DNA of 64,000 nt from Hemileia vastatrix (GCA_030280995.1 JASXTE010000017.1:26833998-26897997); one strand, 5' to 3'; positions 43,336-55,965 are shown, counted from the first letter of the stretch. Notes: generated from the letters alone by a model not told the origin. Program-made: numbers and translations.

Positions 43336-43352
43336 CCCCACATTGGGCGCCA
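43336..43352 (-). other. Primer binding site, element F
   Basis: The minus strand reads TGGCGCCCAATGTGGGG, two bases after the LTR end. Confidence 0.85.
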
Positions 43353-43354
43353 AC

Positions 43355-44536
43355 TATGGTAAGGTAAACTCTTACAGTTGCCTTGCTGTAAGCAGAATCC
43401 GGAGGAGATATGTGGATTTAGCTGAAAACCCCGTCCTTCCAATAAAATAACAAAGTAGGTGTTCTAAATCACTAAGCTAACCAATCTACTTAGATCTGAT
43501 TGATAAAAAATAATGAAACTCTAAAATATTTAACGCTTATTGAGATTTAAAGAAAGTGGCTGTTGAGGAAAGAAATACTGATAACAACAATTAAGGTGTA
43601 CCAGTGAAAGATCTGAAAAGATTGACTTTTATGTTTTTATAATAATTTAAATTTTTATGAGACAGCAATAATCAAGTCCCAGTGATGAAGACCTTTCTAA
43701 AGATACCCTATATGAAGTGTTATTTTAATTGTTGAATTGTATTTCTAAGATGTTATGTAAAAAATAATAATGTTATAAGGGTATTACAAGTTATTTTAAT
43801 TTGTTGAGTAATAAAAAATGAGACTGTGGTAGTTAATGATTAAGCTGTATGATGTGTCCCCCTTTTTCAATTTCGAGTTTGAGACGCGCTTAAGTATTCC
43901 TAGTCACGTGCCTAAGTTTTCCCCTCCAGAGCTCTTCCAGAGTCAATCCGGAGCCCGTACGGAGTCCGTACGGAGCCGAAGCGGAGTCCGAACGGAGTCC
44001 GTACGGAGTCGAAGCGGAGTCCGTACGGAGTCGAAGCGGAGTCCGAACGGAGTCCGTCCGGACTTCCGGACTCAATTAGAACCTTAAAACTATAATAAAA
44101 AATCTAGAAAAATTACACATAATAGAGCTACTTCCCCTTTACATACCAAACTAATTTTCGTAGTCTGCGCAGCTCTAATTACCCCGTGAAAATTCATCGA
44201 AGTTAAGTAATTTCTGAAAACGTAAATATTTCTATAAAACTTTAAAATTCATTTAAAAATATAAGAAAAATAGTAAAAATTCTGGGAAAATTTCCCAAGG
44301 TTCTTGAGTGACTCGACTTAATAATTATAAATTTTTCAGACCGTAAAAATAAGTTTTCTCCGTAAAATAAATTGTTTTCGTGTAGGCATTCGCTTGTGAC
44401 CAATTTCTTCATATTTAAAACTCAAATAAATTAAATAAAACCCTTTTATATATAAAAAAATAATAACGCCAATCTTGCACGCCGTAATAACTCCATTTAC
44501 ATATTTAGGTGCCGTACTAAACTTTAGGCTACCACA
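43355..44536 (-). repeat. 5' LTR of element F
   Basis: 1182 bp, ends as in the 3' LTR, ten minisatellite units (43950-44070). Nearest the PBS it reads CAGTTGCC where the 3' LTR has CAGTCGCC; G shows the same difference. Confidence 0.93.
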
Positions 44537-44540
44537 GCGG

Positions 44541-44568
44541 CATCTCCGACGTCGGGCGGCCTGCCTGT
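44541..44568 (+). repeat. 5' LTR of element H, 28-bp middle part
   Basis: CATCTCCGACGTCGGGCGGC... continues the LTR of H between F and G. Preceded by the second GCGG of F (44537-44540); its last four bases CTGT (44565-44568) are the left target copy of G. Confidence 0.9.
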
Positions 44569-45678
44569 TATGGTAAGGTAAACTCTTACAGTCGCCTTGC
44601 TGTAAGCAGAATCCGGAGGAGATATGTGGATTTAGCTGAAAACCCCCTCCTTCCAATAAAAATAACAAAATGGGAATTCTAAATCACTAAGCTAACCAAT
44701 CTACTTGAATCCGATTGATGAAAATAATGAAACTCTAAAATAATTACGCTTATTGAGATTTAAAGAATGTGGCTGTTGATAAAGAAATACTGATAACAAC
44801 AATTAAGGTGTACCAGTGAAAGATCTGAAAAGATTGACTTTTATGTTTTTATAATAATTTAAGTTTATATGAGACAGCAATAATCAAGTCCCAGTGATGA
44901 AGAACTTTCTAAAGATACCCTGTATGAAGTGTTATTTTAATTGTTGAGTAGAATTTCTAAAATGTTATATATAAAATATTAAGTTATAAGGGTATTACAA
45001 TTTATTTAATTTGTTGAGTAATAAAAAATGAGACTGTGGTGGTTAAAGATTAAGCTGTATGATGTGTCCCCCCCTCTCAATTTCGAGTTTGAGAAGCGCT
45101 TAAGTATTCCTAGTCACGTGCCTAAGTTTTCCCCTCCAGAGCTCTTCCAGAGTCAATCCGGAGCCGGAACGGAGTCCGTACGGAGTCAAAGCGGAGTCCG
45201 TCCGGACTTCCGGACTCAATTAGAACCTTAAAAATTTAATAAAAAATCTAGAAAAATTACACATAATAGAGCTACTTCCCCTTTACATACCAAACTAATT
45301 TTCGTAGTCTGCGCAGCTCTAATTAACCCGTGAAAATTCATCAAAGTTAAGTAATTTTTGAAAACGTAAATATTTCTATAAAACTTTAAAATTCATTTAA
45401 AAATATAAGAAAAATAGTAAAAATTCTGGGAAAATTTCCCAAGGTTCTTGAGTGACTTGACTTGATACTTATAAATTTTTCAGACCGTAAAAATAAGTTT
45501 TCTCCGTAAAATAAATTGTATTTGTGTAGGCATTTGCTCGTGACCAATTTCTTCATATTTTAAACTCCAATAAATTAAATAAAACCCTTTTTATAAAAAA
45601 AATAATAACTCCAATCTTGCACGCCGTAATAACTCCATTTACATATTTAGGTGCCGTACTAAACTTTAGGCTACCACA
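44569..45678 (-). repeat. 3' LTR of element G
   Basis: 1110 bp, TGTGGTAGCC to CTTACCATA on the minus strand, four minisatellite units (45160-45205). It differs from the LTRs of F at many positions (AACAAAATGGGAATTC against AACAAAGTAGGTGTTC). Confidence 0.93.
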
Positions 45679-45691
45679 TCCTCCCTCCAAT
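45679..45691 (-). other. Polypurine tract, element G
   Basis: Complement ATTGGAGGGAGGA, next to the 3' LTR, as in F. Confidence 0.85.
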
Positions 45692-45801
45692 CGAGAATGT
45701 CCCCATTCATAAAACTTTGCATAAGTGGTCGAACAAAATATTCATCTTTAAACTTCAACCACCATCTTCTTTAATCAACTATAAAATTCATCTTCATCAA
45801 T

Positions 45802-46452
45802 ATGTCTTCCAAAGAACTTGTCGCTCCATGTGAACTCTGCGCTCGATACCAGGTACCTTGTTTACTGTCCAACCCTAATCTTCCTGGCAGAACAGCTTGC
45901 GACTTATGCCGTGTGAAAAAAGTCAAATGCAACCGGCCAATAGTTCCTTCTAAAACAAACATATATTTAGGACCAGCAGCTCTCCCTGATCCCTCAACTT
46001 CTAAAAAGCGATCCAAAATTCCTGTCTTCTTAAAACGAATAAGATCAAAAACAGCTTCAAAAGTTCAATCTTCATCAGCGGATCCCGGCCTAATTTTGCC
46101 TTCACAAGATCCTAATCCTATAACGCCAGTACCCCCAACTAACTTTGCTGAGACTATGTTTCCTGGCTCTAAATGTAAGACCCTATTTATCTTACTAAAA
46201 AAAACTTTTAATCAAAATTGACTAAACCTATGACTTAATAACATATTTGAACTTCTAGCTGTCGAAATAACCATCACTGATGATGTTGGTAGAGTGAAGA
46301 CGGACTATATCAATCATTACCCAAATTTTCATCGCTATCTTTTTCTTGACTTTACTAATGAGTTGAAACGAAAAATGCTGGCCTATTTTCAAGAAACTCC
46401 AGCTAATAACCATGAAGACCTCATGAAAAAAAAAAAAAATGCAAAGCTTTGA
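45802..46452 (+). CDS. Antisense Zn(II)2Cys6-like protein gene carried by element G (two exons)
   Basis: Exon 1 (45802-46174) starts MSSKELVAPCELC. Residues 10-46 show C-X2-C-X6-C-X12-C-X2-C-X6-C, the spacing of a fungal binuclear zinc cluster. The basic half (CDLCRVKKVKCNRP) is the second triad, whereas in Gal4-type proteins it is usually the first. Arg/Lys- and Ser/Pro-rich sequence follows. The intron (46175-46258, 84 nt) has GTAAGA, ACTAAAC and CTTCTAG. Exon 2 adds SVEITITDD... and FLDFTNELKRKMLAYFQETPANN, then a 14-A run read as Lys codons and a TGA at 46450, about 188 residues in all. It runs opposite to gag-pol, close to the 3' LTR, which may supply its promoter. DNA binding is inferred. 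Element E has a decayed homologue at the same place; F lacks it. Confidence 0.72.
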
Positions 46453-47070
46453 TAATGATGTTGAACAATTTCAAAGAAATTATCTTTTCTAACAGTATAA
46501 CTTGATAAAATTTTGTTTTTGCTTGGTCTTCTTAAACTTTCAACATAAATGATGTTTTCTTTCTTCTCTGGCCTGATATAACATAAAATAAAATAAAATA
46601 AATCTTGTGATGATTCCACTACTGAGAGCAAGGTTTGAATCCCTTCAGACTCCCATATACCAGTCTTCCTTCTTGTCACAGCATTGAGAGAGTGGATCTT
46701 CCTATGAGCCGAATACTCCTGATTCCAACCTCATAGGGCCCCCCACTGAGCCGAATTCTATGATTCCAATCTCGCCATAAGGTCCTCCAAGCTTCACACC
46801 AAAAAAAATGGCCTAACTATGAGGCACTAAAAAAAATCATTCCCTAAAATCCAACTACCATCCTAACTTCTGATTCCTTCATCACAATTTTCAAACTTTG
46901 CTATACAGCAAACCCATAAAATACTTTTGCCAGGCTTCCAATAATAATATTAACTTTAGACCATGTTAAAGCGCCACAAATTTTACCTAATTAACCATTA
47001 TGCTTTCTTTAGCATCATCACCACCTAAAATTTTAACCTCCTAAAACTATCAGCACCCAATTCCAGAAAT
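46453..47070 (-). other. 3' non-coding stretch of G before motif array
   Basis: No gene seen. It aligns with 33632-34240 of F and includes the paired GAGCCGAAT...TGATTCC block (46707-46770). Confidence 0.6.
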
Positions 47071-47077
47071 AATTGAA

Positions 47078-47770
47078 TAACCAGTTTAGAGTCTTGGTGG
47101 ACAGTGATAAATTAAAAGATTGAATTGAGTTATCCAAACAAGATTGACATTCCAGTTTAAAGTCTTGGTGGACCAAACATATAATCGATTGCCAGTTTAT
47201 GGTCTTGGTGGACCAAAGATCGTTTAAGTGCATAAATATCTTGATATATTCCTAAGTAAGGCCTAGGCTTGACCAAAGATTGAATAAATTTGATAATCCA
47301 TTTTAATGTCATAGTGGACCAAACATTTGATCGACAAGTAATCCAGTATAAGGCCATAGTGGTCCAATGAATGTTGAATTATCCTGCAGATATTAATTTT
47401 CCAGTTTAAAGTCATAGTGGACTAAACAATGAATGAACTACCAGTTTAAAGTCATGGTGGACCAAACATTTAATTGATAAGAAATCCAGTTTAAGGTCAT
47501 GGTGGACCCAACACTTGATAATAGTCCAGTTTAAGGTCTTGGTGGACCTAACAAATCCAATAAAAAAAATTTTAACAATAGTCTTGAAAATTAGCCAGTT
47601 TAAAGTCTTGGAGGACTAACAGCTCCAAAATTTGTATAAAACCTTAAGGAAAGTTTTAAACAGTAGCCAGTTTAAAGTCTTGGAGGACTAACAGCTCCAA
47701 AATATGTATAAAAAACCTTAAAGAACGTCTTGAACAGTAGCCAGTTTAAAGTCTTGGAGGACTAACAGAT
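47078..47770 (-). repeat. TTAAACTGG-hairpin array, element G
   Basis: About thirteen copies, homologous to the array of F but with different copies lost or kept near 47540-47700, where three nearly identical 60-70 bp units (loop CTCCAA) follow each other. Confidence 0.88.
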
Positions 47771-48178
47771 GTCTTGAAGTAAAATCCCATAGGTATTGAG
47801 TTCCCCTAGACCCTGTTTCCTGTCTAAACTAAATGAATAAAACTAAAAAAAAATAGAATGAAGACTTAAAAATAAAACTAAGAAATATAATAATATTTTT
47901 GATTTAATTAATTAATTAATTTTTTTTTTTTTTTTATTATTTTATTTTTATTTATTTATTTTATTTTTATTTTTTTATTTTTTTATTATTATTTTTTTTT
48001 ATATTTTTATTTAATTTTAATTTTAATTTTGTTTTTAATTTAAAATAAAAGATTTTAGAAAAGATAGTTTTTGAAATAAAAGTTAAAATTTAATTTTTAA
48101 AGAAAGATAAACGAATGTGAAAAGAAAGATAAAAAAAAGTAATAATAATAAAAAATTTTAAAAAGTAAAATTTTAAAA

Positions 48179-48248
48179 GATGCCCCCTGGCCATTTGATG
48201 AGCCGTACCCTCGACATCATACCCACATCCAAGTGCAACTTGATGTGG
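48179..48248 (-). ncRNA. Structures delta and gamma (G)
   Basis: Same pairing as in F (35550-35619). The delta flank differs at one base (CTGG for CCGG). Confidence 0.72.
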
Positions 48249-48319
48249 TTACACAATTTTGAGAAATTGAAAAGAAAAGAAAATAAATGAAAGTTTTTAG
48301 AAGCTAATTTTTATAATGA

Positions 48320-48379
48320 TGATCACTGGGTGGGCTCCCTCCAATTTATAAAAATGATTAGAGACCACCAGTGAGCATC
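48320..48379 (-). ncRNA. Structure beta (G)
   Basis: CACTGG pairs with CCAGTG, as in F. Confidence 0.65.
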
Positions 48380-48597
48380 ACCTTTACATTAATTCATAAT
48401 ATATATTAAAGAAAAGAAATCACAATCTATCATAAAAAAAATCAGAAACAAAAATAAAATAAAAGAATCTTGAATCCGGCGTTGAGAGCAGTGTCTCTTG
48501 ATTCGTTCCAGTTTATAGTCTTAGTGGACTTCCTAAAATTAAAAGACAAAGCCAGGATTCAACTAGAAAAAGGGAAAATTTTAGAAACGAACATTAT

Positions 48598-48638
48598 GGG
48601 GTAATTGTGTATAGAGCAGCCAGCCCATCAATTACCCC
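48598..48638 (-). ncRNA. Hairpin alpha (G)
   Basis: GGGGTAATTG with CAATTACCCC. Identical to F. Confidence 0.75.
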
Positions 48639-48854
48639 CACACTTGCCAATATTAAATTAAGAAGGTTCCCCTGTGAACACTTCTTCCAATAAATTTTAA
48701 AAATTTTTCCAACACTATCTTCACCCATATTTTAAGAATTTTAAGTTTTCGAAAATTTCAAAGAAGGTCTTCTTGCATTTTGTTATGTTTCATCACAGTT
48801 TCGTTGCCCATATTCAGTGTAACGATAGTAAAGTATTTTTGATAAAAATAAGAA

Positions 48855-49125
48855 GATAGTTTATACTCGTTGCGGAGGAATCCATAAAATTTCGTAGATA
48901 TCATAGTTTATCCTCATTTCGGAGGTATAAATTTAATAAAAGTCATTAAAATTGTAGTTTATCCTCATTTCGGAGTTAATAAAATTTGATAAATGTCATT
49001 AAAATTGTAGTTTATCCTCATTTCGGAGTTATCCATATAATTTCATAAATGTCATAGTTTATCCTCATTGCGGAGGAATCCATAAAGTTTCATTGATATC
49101 ATAGTTTATCCTCATTGCGGAGGAA
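48855..49125 (-). repeat. CCTCCGCAATGAGG repeats across the pol stop (G)
   Basis: Six copies, some with the left arm reduced (AACTCCGAAATGAGGATAAAC). The copy nearest pol encodes the C-terminal FLRNEDKL. Confidence 0.85.
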
Positions 49126-52100
49126 TACTTCGGCACTCCTGGTGCCTCTAGGATAGAACCGTTTCACTTGATCGGCTGCTACCCTCTTCTTTAATACTAC
49201 TCCATCCAACTCTTCTAGCACATAAGAACTGCCGGAAACTTGCTCCTTGATTTTATACGGTCCATTCCACCTATCTGCAAACATCTTTCCCCACTGACTT
49301 TCCAAACTCCTATTATACACCAGGACCATATCACCTGGGTTCAAAGGTTTCCTTAATCGATGTGCCAACCGCTCATCCCAATATCTAACTGATTGATTTC
49401 GGATCTTCATCATCCGCGAATATGCCTTTTCTAAATATTCTTCTTTCTTTTCTAGCTGCATCATTCTTGCACACAATAATTCTTCAGTAGTTTTAACCGT
49501 GTCCCAGTCAACCCCAAGATATGATTCAGCTTCTAAATCAACCGGTAAAACTGCTTTCTGTCCAAAAACAAGTTCATAAGGTGAAAATCCGGTAGTCCTT
49601 TTGGCAGTGATTCGATCAACAAATAAAACTAAAGGTAAATAGTGCCTCCACTTTTCAGAACTTGTCCCACACATTTTAACTAAAGCATCCTTAATAACTT
49701 GATGCCCTCTTTCAACCATGCCTTCAGCTTCAGGATAATATGGGGTTGCTACCCTAACCTTTGATCCAACTTTCAATACGGCCTCTTTAAACTCTTTCCC
49801 AAATTCAGGACCTCCATCTACCGTCACCAACTTCATCACTCCATATCGATACACCCAATTATTCAAAAAAAATTCTGCCACATTTTTGGCAGTTAAATTA
49901 ATAAGAGGCGCTGCCTCTACCCAACCAGATAAATCATCTCTGGCCACAATTAAATATTTATACCGTCCCTCTTTTATATGAACGGCATCTAAACTAACTC
50001 TTCCAAAGAGCGTATATTTACCGGTCGCGCGTCCAGGTTCTTTTGGCCTTAAATAACTTCGTCTTTGACATTCTTCGCATGACTGAACCCACTGTTTAAC
50101 AGCCATCTTCATGCCAGGCCACCAAAATCGATCAGAAATTCTTCTAAACGTTTCTCCAACGCCTCTATGCCCGAGATCTTCATGCAGTGATTTCAAAACA
50201 AATTCTTGCCCCTTCTGTTGAGTTATAACTACTTGAGGATTTGGATACCTCCTCCTCATTAAACGTCGACCAGATAGGTAAAACGTAGATGACTCCCTCT
50301 TGATAGCCACCCATTCATTGTCTTCACAATCTTCTGGCCTCTCTAAAGTCAACAAATATTTGACTAACAAAAAATAAAAACCAGTCTGACCCCAGACTTC
50401 ATCTTGAAAATCGATTAATATAACATCAATAGGGACTTCTCTATCACCAATATCACCTGCACATGAATGAGCCAATAATCGTTGACCCCTAAATAAATCT
50501 TTAATCGAGCTATGTCGACGTTTTTCTTCTGAACCTTTGGATCCTTCGAAAACCGTATTTGAAAATACCTCTTTCTCTTTATCCACCTTTTTATTTAAGT
50601 TCTCTAATTCTTCAACATATACACCATTCCTTAATTTACTACTATCCCACACTACCAATCCATTTTCCTCTATATACACCACATCTTCTTCTACCTCCTC
50701 TCTGCCGAATTTATCTACACCTTTTCCAACACCTTTATTAACATAAAAACTATTTTCCAGTTTATCCTCTTGGTGGAGGTCATCATCATCATAATCTAAA
50801 CACAATAGTCCTGCCAGTTTAACCTCATGGGGGAGGTATGGAAAGTCTTCAGCTCCTTTAGTGCTGGCTTTGATAATAGGTATATCTTCATCGAACTCTT
50901 CTGAGTCTGAATCTTCTTCAGTGGGTGGTCTCCTTGATAAACCATCTGGCATAGTAAAATTTTTGCCAGGCTTATGAACTAAATCAAACGAAAAATGTTG
51001 AATAAAAGCTACCCATCTCGTCATGGGTGCGTTCGGTAAACTTGGGGAATTAATCATCTGGATTAACGATTTCGCATCCACTTGCAACTCAAAATGTTGC
51101 CCCCACAAAATATGCTGAAGTTTCTTCAGTATTTTCGCCACACCACATAATTCCAATTTTGGTTGAGAATATCTTGATTCGACCTCAGTAAATACTACAG
51201 ATTCATACCTAACTGGCCTGATGTAACCAGCTTTATCCATCTGAGACAAAACCGCCCCAGCTGCAACCTGACTTGAATCAACTGCTAAATAAATTCTGCC
51301 AGCTCCTTTTCCATAATCCAACTTGTGCAGGACTAAATCCTTCCCTACAACCTCCTTTAACTTCACAAATGCCTTCTCACACTCTTCATCCCACTCCCAG
51401 TCTGCATCCTTTCTTGTTAACCGCCTCAATGGAGCTGCCAATGAAGAAAAGTCCTTGATAAACATTCTAACATATACACAAACGCCTAAAAACCCTCTAA
51501 CTTCGGTCGTATTCTTGGGTTTTGGCCAGGACTGAATTTTGATAACTTTCTTCTTGGACATAATTCTACCCTCTCTACATACCACATGGCCTAATATTTC
51601 TAAAGCTGGCACACAACATAAAAATTTTGATCCTGAAATAGTTAAACCAGCCTCTTCAATTCGAAACAAGATTCTTTCTAAAGTAATTGCAAACTCCCAA
51701 ATGAATTTGCGTATCCCGGGATTCTCTTCCAACACCTGGTTATCATAGTCGGTTGTTGGTCCCTTAATTCCTCCATCATCTATAAAGATTCCAGCATATT
51801 GTGGAATTTCATCTTGAAGGATCCAAGCCATCTGAGCTTGATAAACTGCAACCGAATTTGTTGCTCCTTGAGGTAATCTTGTTAACTGTAAACGTCCTAG
51901 TGGTGTATCGAATGTAGTGAGTGGCCTTGAGTCCGGATGTAACTCTCTCTCATCATATCCACCCATAATATCTCCCAAACCATAACACACTCTCCCTGCA
52001 AACGCTTCAACAAACTCCTCAGCACTAGGTGGTATTCCAGCATCCTTTATTGTAACCCTATTTAATTCCCTAAGATCATGAACAACTCTAAGCTTGCCAT

Positions 52101-53391
52101 TTGGTTTCTTGATACAAAATACCGGACTAGAATAACTTGATGTTGATTGCTCATACAGTCCAGTGCGTATCCGTTCTCTGACAACTTCAATATAGGCTTC
52201 TTTCAATGCAGCCGGAATAGGAATCGGTTTCTGCTGCCACGGTTCATGACATACCACAGGAATCTTGTAAGGCTCCCCATAGGAATGCTTCAACACACCC
52301 CTCTCCTCTTCTACAAAAGCAATGGCCTTCTCTCGCTTGACCATCACATCCAACAACAACTTCTTCTCTTCTCCAGACAACCAACCATCAGGTCCAAAAT
52401 TAACAACACCCAGTCTCTCAAAAGTGATTCTTGACATCTCAGAAAATTCAGGCAGATTCTTTACCAAGGGACTTTCATAAGGATCTCTTGATAACCTTGG
52501 TCTTCTCAAAGGTGGATTTAATTCAGCAGGTAGCGGTTCATTAATAGGTCAAACTTTATTTGCTACCTTCTTATATTTGGCTGCGTCCACATCTAAATAA
52601 ACTTGAGGTAAAACATCGCCATTAAAACTTTCATCAAATGAATCTTCTTCATCGTCAGAATCGGAATAAGAAAAATTAGAAAAATATTTTATTTCATTTT
52701 TAAATTTTACCCTTTTCTCCTTTCCCTCGTCTAATTTATAAACAGATTTTCCAACACCTTTTCTTCCCTTATCCAACAGTAAATCACCCGTAAAGAAAGT
52801 CGGCAGTTTAACCTCTTGCTGGAGGACCGGAATTGAATTTTCACAAAAATTATTTTTTTGTGTTTTAATTATACTGAGATTTTTTATCGGATTTTGATGT
52901 GATATTTGCAGTTTACCCTCTTGCTGGAGGTCCAAAATAGAAGGAGATAATTGCAGTTTAACCTCTTGCTGGAGGTCCGTGATAGAAGGAGATAATTGCA
53001 GTTTAACCTCTTGCTGGAGGCCCATAATAGAATTTTCACAAAAATTATTTTTTTGTGTTTTAATTATACCGAGATTTTTTATTGGGTTTTGATAAGATTT
53101 TCGCAGTTTACCCTCTTGCTGGAGGTCCGTAAACATACCCTTCCAATTTTTATCCAACCTAATTTGGCCCATTTTTCCATTTTCACCATTTTTAAATTTT
53201 ATAGAAAAACAGGGTAAATCCAATAAACATATAGAAAAGTCCATAACGTATTTGCACTCCAAAGTAATATTAACAGAAAATAATTGAGAATCCACTTGAA
53301 TTATCTCCAAGTGAGCTGACCTATTGCAATCCGGGATCTCATCCTGAGGAGAGATTACAACATTAGAGTGATCAGCCCCTGCTACCCCAAA
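49099..53391 (-). CDS. Element G pol: RT-RNase H-integrase, nearly intact
   Basis: About 1430 codons from the -1 site to the TAA/TGA after FLRNEDKL. The only break is TGA (complement 52549-52551) where F reads CGA, a C-to-T change at a CpG. The N-terminal linker has five LQQE.KL peptides against three in F. RT: LPQGATNSVAVYQ, FIDDGGIKGPTTDYD. RNase H: LAVDSSQV, PKLELCG, PDGLSRR. Integrase: zinc finger H-X3-H/CEEC, LDAVH, VTVDGGPEFG, then AEGMVERGHQ with 34 residues between the second Asp and the Glu by my count, then GPY/F (RWNGPYKI). It copies and integrates the element. The best copy in the window and a possible source of activity for others. Confidence 0.94.
52800..53135 (-). repeat. Coding hairpin repeats (LQQE.KL) in pol linker of G
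   Basis: Five copies of ACCTC, CAGCAA loop, GAGG(T/G), TAAACTG on the element strand, in frame. A unit of about 60 bp (LQLSPSI.DLQQEVK) is duplicated relative to F (40155-40345). Confidence 0.85.
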
Positions 53392-55965
53392 AAATGAGGG
53401 CATTCATCCCTTTCAACAAACATAATTCACCAGAAGCCGTCCGTTTAATATGCCGCTTCTTGGTGCAAACACAACACTGGCACAGAGTAGTAATCCCTGG
53501 CCGTGTTTCCCAACCTTCATCTCCAGGAGGCGCTAAAAGCATATGTAACCTCTGCATATCTTCACCAGTGATCTCCAAACTAATCCCCATGCCAGCTTGA
53601 TACCCTATCCTGACCTCAAAATCCATCAAAAAAGGACCACCAAGAACAGTTTTGACTGCTCCTCTGGCCACATAAAAGTGAACCTTACCAACAGATCCAC
53701 CAATGCCTAGCTGTACCCATCAGCTCTGTTGCATGCCCTCCAATACCTCTGAGGTTTCCCCCAGTTCCACTTTTAATTGGCAAGCCTATACCCGTCGCTT
53801 GCTCCAATGAAATTAAATTAATTTGAGACCCTGAATCAACCAAGGCCTTTACTTCTTTACCATTTAGAGTTACCACCAGGTAACCCAGGGGAGCGGAAAA
53901 ATGCGTATCTACATCTTCCCCAAACTTCTCAGCATTTTCACAAATATATTCCACCTCTCCAGTGGAAACCCGACGCCTCGTCAAATGCTTCTTTTGCTTT
54001 TCAGCAAGCGCCGGACTAATCGTAAATAACTCCCCCAAAGATAAGGGAATCTGAAGTTGATTCACCCTATTCAAAACTGCGTCCATCGCATTAGCTTGAC
54101 CAGAAACTACTGGCCGCTCATACTGAACCTTTGATTTAACAACCTTGGCCCTGGGTACCTCTTGAGGTCCAACCGAGCCATCTTCAACCCCCATTATAAC
54201 ATCTTCACTTTCTATAACCCTAACTCCGTCACCAGCTTCTTGCACTAATCCTGATCCATCGCTAGTCCTTCTTACACCCTCCATTAGGATGGGACCACTA
54301 AAACTTGGTCTGGGTAGAGACGCCAACGGTACGTCCTCCTCAGAATCCAAATCATCCTCTGGCATAGGCTCACCATTTAAATCAAACTTTCCATAACTAG
54401 GGGGCCCCATATCAGCAATCCCCTTCTGCATTTTATATAATTTGTCCTTAGAGTAAGGGTTCAATTTGTTGGCGGCAGTTTAAGCACTAGAATTCTTGTC
54501 CTTAGAGTAAGGGTTCACTTTGTTATTGGCCTTGCCAGGATTAGCCCTCAATTGGCTCTGAATGCTACTTTTCGCCTTAGTAGCAGCTGCTCTTCTAGCA
54601 GCATTAGCATCATATTCGCCAGCCATACAGCTACCCTCCAGTTGCCAGCTCTAAACCTCCAAAAGAAGTAGAAAATGTGGCTTTACTGACCTCTTTCTCC
54701 TTACCCTTGTCAGATTTACCCCCATTACCATTACCATTTTTGCCACTCTTGGCATTAACATCTTCATCCGTCACCTCTTCAAATCTGGCTCTCCTTTCAG
54801 CCGTTAAACTTCTTCTGACCAAATCAGAAGGAGACTGTCCATCACTGGGCTTGATGAACGAACCATCAGGAAATTTATAAACTTTACCATCAAATAAAAC
54901 TCGCCCAGCATCCATATCCTTATCAAGAGCAAAACAAACTGTTGCTCTGTGACCCCTCCTATTACAATAGGAGCACACCTTTGGCTCATCATAGCCACCT
55001 CTATAATTACTACCACCATTCCCAACATTTCTCCCATTGCCTGGGAAGCGGTTACCGTTGTTATTGCCATTATAATTTCGACGTTCATAACCTCTAGACT
55101 GATAAGAAGTCAACATCGACAAAGAAGCAATTGGGGCCTTGTTGGCCTTCTGGGTTTCTTGAACAAATATTTTTAATTGTTTTGTTAAATCGGCCAGGTG
55201 ATCGACCATATTATTGTCTACATTGCCCTCAACTTTAGCAGCCGGTAATCCCATTTGTGCCTTCTTGGCCTCCTGCGCTTTGACCATAATATCGTTGTTT
55301 TCGGCCAAAACTTCGCTAACCTTGCTAACATATTGAGTGCATGACTCTTGATATTTGTCCAACGCCAATAACTTTAGATGGGCTTGAATGTTGTCCTTGA
55401 TAACCTCCAGAGCCGGCAGTTTCTGCTCACCATTAGGCAGTTCCTTCATCAAATCTTTTCTTGAAAGATCCTTCAAGACGTCCATTCGAATATCCCTGCT
55501 GCATGCTGTCCAAAACAAATCTTTTGCTTGGTTCTCATGCACTAACTCGTCCACCAGTATGAGATATTCCACCACTTCATCAAACTGAACACAGAGCTTT
55601 TTGAAGTCAGCCATAGAAGAAACTCCACCTTTTGCTTGCCAGTCTCCAACAATTTTATTGAGGTCCATCATAGTAAACCTAACACCCCATCTATCAACCA
55701 TAGCTTTAGAAAGCTTAACCCAATCCTTGTCCTTAAATGCCTGCATAGCAATAACCTCTTTTTCCACCTCCCTATCAGCAATAAAAAACCTAACTTGCTT
55801 CACCATATCCACATGGGAAGCACCATCAACAGCAGCAGCAGCTTCATACCTGCTAATGAACCATTTAACCTCCTCCCCATCAAACTTTGGGCCATCCCAA
55901 GAAACAATTCTAACTGAGGGAGTAAGAGGGTTAGAAGATCCAGAAGCAACAGCAGAAGAAGACAT
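53381..55965 (-). CDS. Element G gag-protease, same breaks as F
   Basis: Gag (55965-54631, 444 codons) differs from that of F by one residue that I could see (ILVDELVHEN against ILVDKLVHEN). The CCHC knuckle CSYCNRRGHRATVC is intact. Breaks are identical to F: GGA GGG TAG at the gag end, TAA in the NPYSKDK duplication, and a frame change in the protease after GGHATELMG. An extra one-base loss before the slippery site is private to G. The protease has VDSGSQINLI and VLGGPFLMDF. The neighbouring PBS and LTR are undamaged. Confidence 0.88.
53388..53394 (-). promoter_or_regulatory. -1 frameshift heptamer (T TTT TTG), element G
   Basis: Same sequence as in F. A one-base loss just upstream (CCCTTTCAAC against CCCTTTCCAAC) changes the incoming frame in this copy. 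Confidence 0.65.

Larger units (their letters stand above)
32387..44536 (-). mobile_element. Element F: young Ty3/gypsy retrotransposon inside the LTR of H
   Basis: 12,150 bp, flanked by GCGG (32383-32386 and 44537-44540). The LTRs (32387-33579 and 43355-44536) differ in length by exactly one 11-bp minisatellite unit, and I saw very few base differences, so the insertion is recent. Gag, PR and pol are nearly intact but frameshifted. It lacks the antisense Zn(II)2Cys6-like gene of G. Confidence 0.95.

Noticed and set aside
46426..46439. Interpreting the 14-A run as proof of a processed retrocopy
   Set aside because: The gene still has its intron, and no flanking target duplication is visible; kept only as a hint.
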